NCBI RefSeq assembly: GCF_937616625.2
Contig: NC_065577.1
Span: 23,945,501 to 24,009,500 of the forward strand
Reading direction: 5' to 3'
DNA from: Mercurialis annua
Lineage: Eukaryota > Streptophyta > Magnoliopsida > Malpighiales > Euphorbiaceae
Length of the DNA: 64,000 nt
How positions within the stretch are numbered: position 1 is the first letter of the stretch; every line of letters starts with the position of its first letter. Below are positions 1 through 11,539 of this stretch, in pieces. Position numbers and translations under genes: made by a program. The notes beneath the pieces were generated by a model. The model was not told the origin of the DNA. It ran no database searches and saw nothing but the letters and a program-made list of their open reading frames with translations.

Positions 1-2430
1 CGTTTCATATTTTTAGCGATTTATGCCAAACCCTTATAAATGCAATGAAATAAAACCAAGCGTTTCACCTTTTTGGCAATTTAAGCAAAACGCTTACAAA
101 CGTTACGAAACAATTCCACACGTTTCTCCTTTTAGCGATTTAAGCCAAACGTTTACAAACGTTATAAAAAAATCCAAATGTTTCACCTTTTTAGCGACAT
201 AAGCCATATATTTACAAACGTTACGAAACAATTCCAAACGTTTCACCTTTTTAGCGATTTAAGCAAAACGTTTTCAAAATGTTACGAAACAAATCCAAAC
301 GTTTCATATTTTTACCGATTTATGTCAAATCCTTACAAACGTTATGAAATAAAACCAAGCGTTTCACCTTTTTAGCAATTTAAACCAAACGTTTACAAAC
401 TTTACGAAACAAATCCAAGCGATTCACCTTTTTAGCAATTTAAGCCAAACGTTTACAAAAGTTCTGAAACAAATTCAAGCGTTTCACCTTTTTAGCAATT
501 TAAGCCAAACGTTTACGAATGTTACAAAACAAATCCAAACGTTTTACCTTTTTAGCGATTTAAGCCGAACGTTTACAAACGTTACGAAACAAAACTAGTA
601 ATTTCAATTTTTTAGCAATTTAAGCCAAACGTTTACAAACATTACGAAACAAATCCAAACGTTTCCCCATTTTAGCGATTTAAGCCAAACATTTAAAACG
701 TTATGAAACAAATTCAAACATTTCCCCATTTAAGCGTTTTAAGACAAACATTTAATGTTACGAAACAAATCCAAACATTTCACCTTTTTAGCGATTTATG
801 CCAAACGTTTACAAACATTACGAAACAAAACCAAACGTTTCACCTTTTTAGCGATTGAAGCCAAACGTTTGCAAACGTTACGAAACAAATCCAAATGTTT
901 CACCTTTTTAGCAATTTAAGCTAAACGTTTACAAACATTACGAAACAAATCCATACGTTTCCCCTTTTTAGCAATTTAAGCCAAACGTTTACAAACTTAA
1001 CGGAACAAATCCAAGCGATTCACATTTTTAGCAATTTAAGCCAAACGTATACAAACATTAGGAAACAAATCCACGCGTTTCATCTTTTTAGCAATTTAAG
1101 AAAAACATTTACAAACGGTATAAATTGAACTTTTTAGCGATTTGAGCTAAACGTTTACAAACGTTACGAAATAAATTAAAACGTTTCACCATTTAAGCAA
1201 TTTAAGCCAAACGTTTACAAATGTTACTAAAGAAATCCAAACATTTCGCCTTTTTAGCAATTTATGCCAAACGTTTACAAGACAAATCCAAATGTTTCTC
1301 CTTTTTAGCGATTTAAGCCGAACGTTTACAAACGTTACGAAACAAAACCAACCGTTTAAAACACTCAGAAACAAATCCAAACGTTTCATATTTTTAGCGA
1401 TTTATGCCAAACCCTTATAAATGCAATGAAATAAAACCAAGCGTTTCACCTTTTTGGCAATTTAAGCAAAACGTTTACAAACGTTACGAAACAAATCCAA
1501 GTGTTTCACCTTAACTTAAGCCAAATGTTTACAAATGTTACGACACAAATCCAGGCGTTTCACCTTTTTAGCAATTTAAGCCAAACGTTTACAAACGTTA
1601 CGAAACAAATCCAAACGTTTCACCTTTTTAGCAATTTAAGCCGAAAATTTACAAACGTTACGAAATAAATCTAAACGTTTCACCTTTTTAGCGATTTAAG
1701 CTAATCGTTTACAAACATTATGAAACAATTCCAAACGTTTCTCCTTTTAGCCTTTTAAGCTAAACGTTTACAAACGTTACAAAACAAATCCAAACATTTC
1801 ACCTTTTTAGCGACTTAAGCCAAACATTTACAAACATTACGAAACAATTCCGAACGTTTCCCCTTTTTAGCGATTTAAGCCAAACGATTACAAAATGTTA
1901 TGAAACTAATCCAAACATTTTGCCTTTTTAGCAATTTAAGCCAAACGTTTACAAACGTTACGAAACAAATCCAAATGTTTCACCTTTTTAGCGATTTAAG
2001 CCAAAAGTTTACAAACGTTACGAGACAAAACCAAACGTTTTTACGAAACCAATACAAACGTTTCACATCTTTAACGATTTAAGCCAAACCTTTACAAACG
2101 TTATGAAACAAAACCAAGTGTTTCATCTTTTTAGGAATTTAAGCCAAACGTTTACAAACGTTATGAAACAAATCCCAGCATTTCACCTTTTTTGCAATTG
2201 AAGCCAAGCGTTTACGAACAGTCCGAAACAAATCCAAGCGTTTCACCTTTTTAGCAATTTAAGACAAACGTTTACAAATGTTACGAAACAAATCCAAGCG
2301 TTTCACCTTTTTAGCAATTTAAGCCAAACGTTTACAAACATTACGAAACAGATCTAAAAGTTTCACCTTTTTAGCGATTTAAGCTGAACATTTACAAACG
2401 TTATGAAAGAAAACCAAACGTTTCACCTTT
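1..2430 (+). repeat. 60-bp satellite array, block 1
   Basis: Tandem array of a monomer of about 60 bp. Each monomer reads as two 30-bp halves, both starting CAAACGTTT; the first half continues with CCTTTTTAGCGATTTAAGC and the second contains GTTTACAAACGTTACGAAAC. Monomers differ by scattered substitutions, and a few are shortened (for example near 1130 and 1285). The first ~110 bases recur almost exactly at about 1381-1490, so a higher-order period near 1.38 kb is present. No gene is visible; the open frames here are by-products of the 20-codon period. Confidence 0.95.
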
Positions 2431-5352
2431 TGTCCCGACCCATTTTCACGGATCGCGACCGACGATTGGGTATGGGTATGGTTGTACCAAAACCCGTAGC
2501 TAGCCTTGCGGATAACCAACAAATACTTAAACCTGCAAGAAAACCAGTGCTCGGGGAAACCGAGACTTTAGCCTAGTTCTAGCAGTTCATAATATTCATT
2601 ATAATTTAACAAATGCCCGTACAACTATGAGTCTCCAAGATGGCATATATATAAACCAGAATAACAGTATAACATCCCAAAGCAAATATATCCAGTCGGA
2701 CCAATCCGACAAACAACTAGAATATAATGAAGACATTTAGTTACTACTGCGGTCTAAGAATAAAACAGTTTAATAACTTTACTAAAATAAATGGCTCCAA
2801 GGAAAGTAAAGAAACGAGATCAGCTGACTCTCTCAAATCATAACCCTGGAAAATTGAGAAAAACAACGGGGTCAGATATACTAAGATGAATTTATACCAC
2901 TATTTACATTTATCAAGTGGAAAACCATTAAAACCGCTTAAAACATTTAATAACAACATTACGTATAATAGTTGGAACCCTAATCCACAATACTAAATAT
3001 AACAATAATCCAATAGGCCTTGTCCCGAGAGCTGAGCTACACCGAGTTACCACCGACAATTCTTAATCCATAACCAGAGTCCCAAGAGCTGAACTACACC
3101 GAGTTACTCTGCTGGCCCGAGAGCTATGCTCACACCGTGTTACCACCACATATCACATACCTTGTCTAGATCAATGCAGGTGCACACGCAGTCTTAATGA
3201 TGCCCATTAGGTAGCATGTTCCAACTAAAAGCCATAATGGAAAAACAGTTCAAAATATGCATACAATATATATTTATATATTAAAATAACAATTTACTTA
3301 GTAAAGCGGTAAAGAGTAAGTACAAACTCACTGCTTGCTAATCCACGTGATAACTCCTGGCAAGCACCCTAGACTCCGTTCGCCTCAAAAGTGCGAACAG
3401 TCGACGAGTCTAAACACAATGCAATAATTATTAAAAACGGACCCTAACTTTAAAGAGTACAACAATAAGTTAAGGTAAAGCCAATTAGAGTAAACATAAT
3501 ACTCAAACTATCGTACAGTCAATACAAGGCAAGCCTATTGAGTTCTCGCTTTAAAGTCTATTTCAGAAAATATTATTTAAATACTTATTTAATAATAAAT
3601 CACTTCAAAACTCCAATTAATGGGTTAACCGAGTTACCAATAACATTTAAGCTAACCTCATATGCTGGGCAACCCAAGTCTAGGCCGGCACAAACATTTT
3701 ATCAAAACATAAACCAGAGTTTATATTCCAAAATAACTTTGATAAAAATATTATATTTATATCTAATTATGAACCATAGTTTATAATTATAAAAACAACC
3801 TCGATAAAATAATAATTAAAATTAAGACGGAACTCAATAGCTTTAAGATAAAGTAACCCAAGTTAGAAATCAAAAACTTAAACATTTTAAGTTTATAAAA
3901 GTATAGGGACTAAACTGTACTTTAGCCAATTTGATATTCGAAATCAAATTAATTACTTTTGTTTATAATTAAAAACAATATATAAATTTACTAACCAACA
4001 ACTTAATCAAATAAGTTTTTAAAAACATTCAAGGGCAAAATTGTAATTTAACCAATTTTAATATTTGAAAACCAATATAATTACGCGAGTAAATAATAAG
4101 CTTAGGTTATAAATCATATCGTTACAATTTACCAATTTATAACTTAAAGCGAGATTCTGAAGTTATTATCAAAATAATAAGTAATATTTAACTTGAAGGA
4201 TTAATTTACTTTAACCAAAATATCTTGATAACCTTAGTGGCTAATTTACCATCTCTTTCATTTAAAATCAAACAATTCATCCGCCCGCCCTAGCATTCAC
4301 AGATTCATCAACAATCAACATATCTCCTTTTATGAATCATGATTTAAAGTTTTCTAATCAATCTAATATCAATAACCAATCCAAAACCTAATAACAAAAC
4401 CACCAATACAACATCAAACATCAACACCAAAAATCAAATCAAGAACATCGCTGCAGTTTAACCGTCCTGAGAACGACAAACAACAAAATTGGAAACGATG
4501 GAACAAAACTCATTGAAGCTTAAACAAACATCAACTCAAGAGATTTAAAATCATTTAGATAGCAAAATCATAGTAAAGGAGGATGAAAGTATTCGGCATA
4601 AATGAATTCAACCAGAAACAGACAAACTTAAAACGGTGAACCGTACGGCGATTGAAACGAGATCGATTGCGTACCGCTTTGCGAAACGAGATTAGGAAAT
4701 CGTAGAGACATAAGTCTAGAATCTCTGGGACAAAATGGAATTGGTTTCGATCTACAAACGAGGGAGAACGATCAAAAATTCAGAGATGACGTTTAAAAGT
4801 TAAAACTGAAAACTTAAGAACAAGAAAGCTTACCGAGGCAGCAACTTTGAAGGATGATTTCAACGTTATTTCTCAGAGAAAGGGCAAGAGGATGAAGGCT
4901 ATGGTTTGTTTGAATTGTGGAGAATAAATTAGGGTTGAAATTTAGGTATTTAAATAGGTCGAATAGGTTAGAAACGGAAGACGAAACTGCCCCTCTGAAA
5001 ACATGAAACTTGTCTCGAACGAGACCCTGCTGGTCTCGTACGAGACCAGCCTAAATTCACTATTGTCTCGTTCGAGACTGCAATGTCTCGAACGAGACAA
5101 TATGAATTTCACAGTGTCTCGTTCGAGACAACACAAAATTCTCACGGTCTATTTGAGACCTGAGTTTAAATCTGAAGGTTGAACCACAAACCAAGTAACT
5201 GAACCCAAACCTGAAATTGAACCGAGCCACAAATTGAACCACAAAACCCAAAATATATAAATGACTCCAAATCGAACCAAAACTATGCAACGAATCAATT
5301 TTATTTCCGGAACTCATCGAAAAAAAATTAAAAAAATTTACGGGGTATTACA
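2431..5352 (-). mobile_element. Solo LTR, Tekay-like Ty3/gypsy, minus orientation
   Basis: On the minus strand it starts TGTAATACCCCGTAAA and ends GGGTCGGGACA, matching the LTR ends of the full-length element at 8608-20830. It is flanked by a perfect 5-bp target duplication CCTTT (2426-2430 and 5353-5357) lying inside a satellite monomer. There is no internal coding region, so this is a solo LTR left by recombination between two LTRs. Read in reverse, shared blocks include three copies of the AACTCGGTGT/CTCTCGGGAC repeat (3022-3150) and one GGCTAAAGTACAGTTTAGTCC block near 3903-3933. The palindrome cluster lies near its 5' end at 5010-5160. Confidence 0.93.
5010..5160. repeat. Palindrome cluster in LTR U3 (TCTCGNNCGAGA type)
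   Basis: Five short palindromes of the form GTCTCGNNCGAGAC occur in about 120 bp (5012, 5032, 5066, 5085 and 5116), with centres AA, TA or TT. A degenerate GGTCTATTTGAGACC follows at about 5147. The cluster begins about 190 bp inside the 5' end of the minus-strand LTR, so it lies in U3. Function is unknown. Confidence 0.85.
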
Positions 5353-8300
5353 CCTTTTTAGCAGTTAAAGCCAAACTTTTACTAACGTTACGAAACAAAT
5401 CCAAACGTTTCCCTGTTTTAGCTATTTAAGCCAAACGTTTAAAACTTTGCGAAACAAATCCAAACTTTTCACCTTTTTAGCGATTTATGCAAACGTTTAC
5501 AAACGTTACGAAACAAATCAAAACGTTTCGTCTCTTTAGTGCTTGAAGCCAATCGTTTACAAATGTTACGAAACAAATCCAAATGTTTCACATTTTCAAC
5601 AATTAATGCCAAACGTTTACAAACGTAACGAAACAAATCCAAGCGTTTCACCTTTTTAGCAATTTAAGCCAAACGTTTACAAACGTTATGAAACAAATCC
5701 AAGCGTTTCACCTTTTTAGCAATTTCAGCTAAATGTTTACAATAATTACGAAACAAATCCAAAGATTTCACCTTTTTAGCGATTTAAGCCAAACGTTTAC
5801 AAACGGTACGAAATAAATCCAAACTTTTCACCTTTTTAGCGATTTAAGCCAAACGTTTACAAACACTACGAAACAAATCCAAACGTTTCACCATTTTAGC
5901 AATGTAAGCCAAACATTTACTAATGTTACGAAACAAATCGAAGCATTTCACCTTTTTAGCAAATTAAGCCAAACGTTTAAAAAAAACGTTTCGAAACAAA
6001 TCCAAACGTTTCACCTTTTTAGCGATATAAGCCAAATGTTTACAAACGTTACGAAACAAATTCAAACGTGTCCCCATTTTAGTGATTTAAGCCAAAGGTT
6101 TAAAACTTTACGAAATAAATCAAAATGTTTCACCTTTTTAGCGATTTAAGCCAAATGTTTACAAACGTTAAGAAACAAATTCAATCGTTTCACCTTTTTA
6201 GCGATTTAAGCCAAACGTTTACAAACTTTATGAAACAAATTCAAACATTTCCCCATTTTAGCGATTTAAACCAAATATTTACAAACGTTGCGGAAAAAAA
6301 AAACAAACGTTTCACCTATTTAACGATTTAAGCCAAACGTATACAAACGTTACGGAACAAATCCAAATGTTTCACCTTTTTAGCGATTGAAGCCAAATGT
6401 TTACAAACGCTACGAAACAAATTCAAGCGTTTCACCTTTTTAGCGATTTAAGCCAAACGTTTACGAATGTTACGAAAAAAATTAAAACATTTCCCCATTT
6501 TAGCGATTTAAGCCAAAAATTTACAAACGTTACGAAACAAAACCAAATGTTTCACCCTTTTAGCGATTTAAGCCAAACGTTTACAAACGTTACAAAACAA
6601 ATCCAAATGTTTCTATTTTTTAGCGATTGAAGCCAAACGTTTACAAACGTTACGAAACAAATCGAAATGTTTTAGCTTCTTAGCGATTTAAGCCAAACGT
6701 TTACAAACGTTACGAAACAAATCCAAACGTTTCCCCTTTTTTGGAATTTAAGCCAAACGTTTACAAACGTTATGAAACAACTCCAAACATTTCACCTTTT
6801 TAGCGATTTAAGCCAAACGTTAACAAACGGTACGAATTAAATCCAAACTTTTCACCTTTTTAGCGATTTAAGCCAAACGTTTACAAACATTACGAAACAA
6901 ATCCAAACGTTTCACCTTTTTAGCAATGTAAGCCAAACATTTACTAATGTTACGAAACATATCGAAGCGTTTCATCTTTTTAGCAATTTAAGCCAAACGT
7001 TTACAAACGTTTCGAAACAAATCCAAACGTTTCACCTTTTTAGCGATATAAGCCAAACGTTTACGAACGTTACGAAACAAATTCAAGCGTGTCCCCATTT
7101 CAGCGATTTAAGCCAAACGTTTAAAACGTTACAAAACAAATCAAAATGTTTCACCTTTTTAGCGATTTAAGCCAAACGTTTACAAATGTTACGAAATAAA
7201 TCCAAACTTTTCACCTTTTTAGCGATTTAAGCCAAACGTTTACAAACGCTACGAAACAAATCCAAACTTTTCCCCTTTTTAGCAATGTAAGCCAAACTTT
7301 ACTAATGTTACGAAACAATCGAAGCGTTTCACCTTTTTAGCAATTTCAGCCAAACGTTTACAAACGTTATGAAACAAATTCAAACGTGTCCCCATTTTAG
7401 CGATTTAAGCCAAACGTTTAAAACTTTACGAAACAAATCGAAATGTTTCACCTTTTTAGCGATTTAAGCCAAACGTTTACAAACGTTACGAAACAAATTC
7501 AAGCGTTTCACCTTTTTAGCGATTTAAGCCAATCGTTTACATACGTTATGAAACAAATTCAAACATTTCCCCATTTTAGCGATTTAAACCAAACATTTAC
7601 AAACGTTACGAAAAAAACAAACGTTTCCCCTATTTAGCGATTTAAGCCAAATGTTTACAAACGTTACGAAACAAATCCAAATATTTCACCTTTTTAGCGA
7701 TTGAAGCGAAACGTTACGAAACAAATTCAAGCGTTTCACCTTTTTAACGATTTAAGCCAAACGTTTACGAACGTTACGAAACAAATTCAAACATTTCCCA
7801 TTTTAGTGATTTAAGCCAAAAGTTTACAAACGTTACGAAACAAAACCAAATGTTTCACCTTTTTAGCGATTTAAGCCAAACGTTTACAAACGATACGAAA
7901 CAAATCCAAATGTTTCTATTTTTTAGCGATTGAAGCCAAACTTTTACAAACGTTACGAAACAAATCCAAAAGTTTCAGCTTTTTAGCGAATTAAGCCAAA
8001 CGTTTACAAACGTTACGAAAGAAATCAAAACATTTCCCCTTTTTAGCAATTTAAGCCAAACGTTTACAAACGTTTCGAAACAAATCCAAACATTTCACCT
8101 TTTTAGCGATTTATGCCAAACGTTTACAAACGTTACGAAACAAATCCAAACATTTCTCCTTTTTAGCGATTTAAGCCAAACGTTTACAAACGTTACGAAA
8201 CAAATTCAAGCGTTTCACCTTTTTAGTGATTTAATCCAAGCGTTTACAAACGTTAGGAAACAAATTCAAACATTTCCGCATTTTAGCGATTTAAACCAAA

Positions 8301-8607
8301 TATTTACAAACGTTACGAAAAAAAATCCAAATATTTTACCTTTTTAGCGATTGAAGCCAAACGTTTACAAACGCTACGAAAAAAATCTAAATATTTTACC
8401 TTTTTAGCGATTTAAGCCAAACGTTTACGAACGTTACGAAACAAATTCAAACATTTCCCTATTTTAGCGATTTAAGCCAAACGTTTACGAACGTTACGAA
8501 ACAAATTCAAATATTTCACCTTTTTAGCCATTTAAGCCAAACATTTACAAACGTTACGAAACAAAACCAAATGTTTCACCTTTTTAGCGATTTAAGCCAA
8601 ATGTTTA
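5353..8607 (+). repeat. 60-bp satellite array, block 2
   Basis: Forward-orientation monomers resume exactly after the CCTTT duplication. Higher-order structure is visible: a variant with CAAACGTGTCCCC or a close relative recurs near 6064, 7083 and 7381, and monomer strings with ATTTTTTAGCGATTGAAG recur near 6612 and 7918. The array ends at GTTTA (8603-8607), the target duplication of retrotransposon A. Nothing other than satellite was seen. Confidence 0.94.
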
Positions 8608-8790
8608 AAACTCGTATAATTTTTTATAATTTTCGACGAGCTTTTGGTGGTGTTTCGATGTTAATTTAAGGTTTGGTAGCTCGTTTCGTGTTGGTTTGAG
8701 GTTGGGTTAATTTTATTTGGGCCCAAGAAACTTAACCATTCCTTTCCGCCCAAGGGAATTGGCTTTGAGCCAATTCCCATTTGATCCAAC

Positions 8791-9025
8791 ACAGGTCTCG
8801 AACGAGACCTGTGTTGAAAGCTTGTGTTCTCGTTCGAGAACTCAGTTCTCGAACGAGAACCAAGAGTTTTTGGCCCAAGGGAATTGGCTTTGACCCAATT
8901 CTCGTTTGATGCAACACAGGTCTCGAACGAGACCCTGTGTTGAAAGGCTTTGTTCTCGTTCGAGAACTCAGTTCTCGAACGAGAAACAAGGCCTTTTTGC
9001 TGGTCTCGTTTGAGACCAGCATTAG
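8791..9025. repeat. Palindrome cluster in LTR U3 (5' LTR of A)
   Basis: Contains GGTCTCGAACGAGACC near 8791 and TTCTCGTTCGAGAA next to GTTCTCGAACGAGAAC near 8828-8862. A second round follows near 8919-8985, then a GCTGGTCTCGTTTGAGACC motif at about 8999. The two rounds are separated by a repeated GGCCCAAGGGAATTGGCTTT block, so the cluster is itself a tandem duplication of about 130 bp. Confidence 0.85.
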
Positions 9026-10197
9026 GCAGCGGAGAGAGGTAGTTTGGACCCAAATTCATCTACTTTCGAATCTTTTTAAACATAAAATTCTAACCCTAAA
9101 TCATTCTCCACACTACAAACAATCCATAGCCATCATCCGCTCACTTTTTCTCTGAAGATTAACGCTTCATAATCCCTTTCGAAGTTGCTGTCCCAATTAG
9201 TTTCTTTGATCCTCAAATTTCAATTTTTACTTCCGAACGGCATTACGTAATTTTGATCGTTCTCCTTCGTTTTTAGATCGAAACTGATTCCGTTTGATCC
9301 CGGAGATTCTAGACTCGCGTACCTACGTTTTCCCATCTTGTTTTCGTTGAACGGTACGTAATCGACCTCGTTTCAATCGCCGTACGGTTTCCGTTTTAAG
9401 TTTGGTGTAATCTGTTTTGTTTGAATTGATGGCTGCCGAACAATTCTTTTCATGTTGGCCATGAATTTTCTTTTTTAAAGGTTATCAATCTTCTTGTATG
9501 ATTAGTTATTGTCGCTTAAACTCAGTGTTAAGGTTTGTTTCCTCGGTCCGGACGTGGTTCGTTGTGTTCGTATTCTCCGAGAGGAAAGTTTGTGTCGATG
9601 TAATGTTTTGAGTTTGATTATTGTTAAGTTGATGATTGATTATTGCTTATGGGTTGAATTAAGAAAGCTTTGGTATCCATATTAGTTTAGTTGGTGAATC
9701 ATGCAAATTGGTTTGGGCATGGCGAGGTTTTTGGTTGTTTAAATGGAGAAGACGGCTAATTAGCCACTATGGTCACCATATTGTTTTTCTTAAACTAAGT
9801 TAATGCTTAAGGTTATTATAATTTGATTTTGTTTTAATTATAACCCTTGAATCTTGATTTGATTTAAAATTAGTAAAGTGTAAACAATAAGTCTTTTTAA
9901 TAATTTAAGTTAATATAATTACTCGGGTAATTATATTTGCTTCTGAATATCAAAGTGGCTAAAGTACAATTTAGCCCTTGAACATATTTCTAACTTATTA
10001 AGTTGTTGGTTATAACGTTATATTTCATTTTGAATTATAATAACTATATATAATTTCGAATATCAATTTGCCATGAAATTGGCTAAATTACAATTTAGCC
10101 CTTGAACGTTTTATAACTTATTTAAGTATGTTTTGATTAGTAACTTTATATTTGTTTTAATTATAAACAAAAGTAATTAATTTGATTTCGAATATCT

Positions 10198-10278
10198 AAT
10201 TGACTAAAGTACAGTTTAGTCCCTAATTGGCTAAAGTACAATTTAGTCCATAATTGGCTAAAGTACAGTTTAGTCCCT
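10198..10278 (+). repeat. LTR-internal triple repeat GGCTAAAGTACARTTTAGTCC
   Basis: Three tandem copies of about 27 bp. The same block has three copies at 18185-18266, 45838-45921 and 58258-58340, and two at 33281-33332. The minus-strand solo LTR at 2431-5352 has one. Copy number therefore varies by LTR. Role unknown. Confidence 0.8.
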
Positions 10279-10483
10279 AAACTTTTATAAACTTAAAATG
10301 GTTAAGTTTTTGGGTTGTAACTTGGGTTATTTGGAATTAAAGTTATTGAGTTCCGCTTTTAAAATGGATTACTATTTTATTGAGTAATTTTATAAATATA
10401 AACTCGGGTTTATATTTGATAAACGTTTTAAGTCGGGTTAGACTTGGGTCACCTGACAAGTGAGGTTAGCTTGGTAGTTATTG

Positions 10484-10608
10484 GTAACTCGGTGTGAACA
10501 TAGCTCTCGGGACCAAATAGAGTAACTCGGTGTAGCTCAGCTCTCGGGACTCTGGATATGGTAAAAGTGTGGTCAGTGGTAACTCGGTGTAGCTTAGCTC
10601 TCGGGACC
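10484..10608 (+). repeat. LTR-internal triple repeat AACTCGGTGT...CTCTCGGGAC
   Basis: Three copies of about 30 bp, spaced 37-58 bp apart, that read GTAACTCGGTGTAGCTCAGC followed by TCTCGGGAC with small changes. Equivalent triplets lie at about 18975-19095, 34038-34165, 46600-46725 and 59050-59175. The left copy is the end-point of the 506-bp deletion in this LTR. Confidence 0.8.
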
Positions 10609-11202
10609 AGGCCTATTGGATTACGGATATATTTAGAATTGTGGATTAGGGTTCCAACTATTATTCGTAATATCGTTATTAAATGTTTTAAACGGTTTTA
10701 AAGGTTTTCCACTTAATAAATGTAGATAGTGGTATAAACTCATCTCAGTATATCTAACTCCGTTGTTTTCCAAATTTTTCCAGGGTTATGATTTGAGAGA
10801 ATCGCTAATCTCCGTTCTTTACTTTCTCGGAGATTTTTATTATTTTTGATAAACTGTAAAACTGTTTTATTCTTAGACCGCAGTAGTAACTAGACGTCTT
10901 TATTTTATTCTAGATGTTGTCATATTGGTCTGACTGATTTATTATTGCTCTGGCATGTTATATGATTATTCCGGATTATTTATGTTAAGCCGATTTAATG
11001 CCATTATTGGAAAGCATGTTATTTTAATTGTTGAATATTATAACTGCTAAATTTAGGCTGAAGTCTCGGTTGCCCCCGATCATTGGTTTTCTGCAGGTTT
11101 ATGTATTTGAATGTTAAATGAAAGGCTAGCTACTGGTTTTGGTACTACATTACCCATACCCTAGCGCCGGTCGCGATTCATGAAAATGGGTCGTGACAAA
11201 CT

Positions 11203-11214
11203 TGGTATCAGAGC
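11203..11214 (+). promoter_or_regulatory. Primer binding site, initiator Met-tRNA
   Basis: TGGTATCAGAGC lies four bases after the 5' LTR end. It is complementary to the 3' end of plant initiator Met-tRNA, the usual primer for minus-strand DNA synthesis in plant LTR retrotransposons. Confidence 0.93.
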
Positions 11215-11539
11215 TTTGGTTTCAAACCAAGGCCATTTGCTTGCTATGTGTTTACTCTGTTAAGTATGGTTGTGTCTTATGAACTACTGCGGATATAGGT
11301 TTTTGTCATGTCTTTAAAAACGTCATCTTTTGATTTTAAAACATTTTGCCTACACCAATAGGATTGCGTCGAGTCGGTCATTATGTTGATTTAATGCTTT
11401 TGATAGTTGATGTTATTTCGCTTGGGTGAATATTTTAATGTTGTTGATTTCTCGGGAAATCCTAATTATTACTTGTTTTGTTTCATTCTTGGGTATGAAT
11501 TATGTGTTATTTAATTTTATTTTTTTCAATCCTAAGGAT

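Larger units (their letters stand above)
8608..11198 (+). repeat. 5' LTR of retrotransposon A
   Basis: Aligns with 16602-20830 from CGTATAATTTTT to the shared end GGGTCGTGACA, which sits two bases before the primer site region. Relative to the 3' LTR it lacks the ~506 bp between two TAAYTCGG repeats (3' copy 18479-18984). It carries the U3 palindrome cluster (8791-9025), three copies of GGCTAAAGTACARTTTAGTCC (10198-10278) and three of AACTCGGTGT...CTCTCGGGAC (10484-10608). A TATAAATATAAAC stretch near 10391 is conserved among the LTRs and could hold a TATA box, but I cannot place a start site. Confidence 0.92.

Noticed and set aside
8661..9155. Open frames over the LTR U3 of element A on both strands
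   Set aside because: They translate the TCTCGTTCGAGA palindromes (repeated ELSSRTRT-like peptides) inside an LTR.
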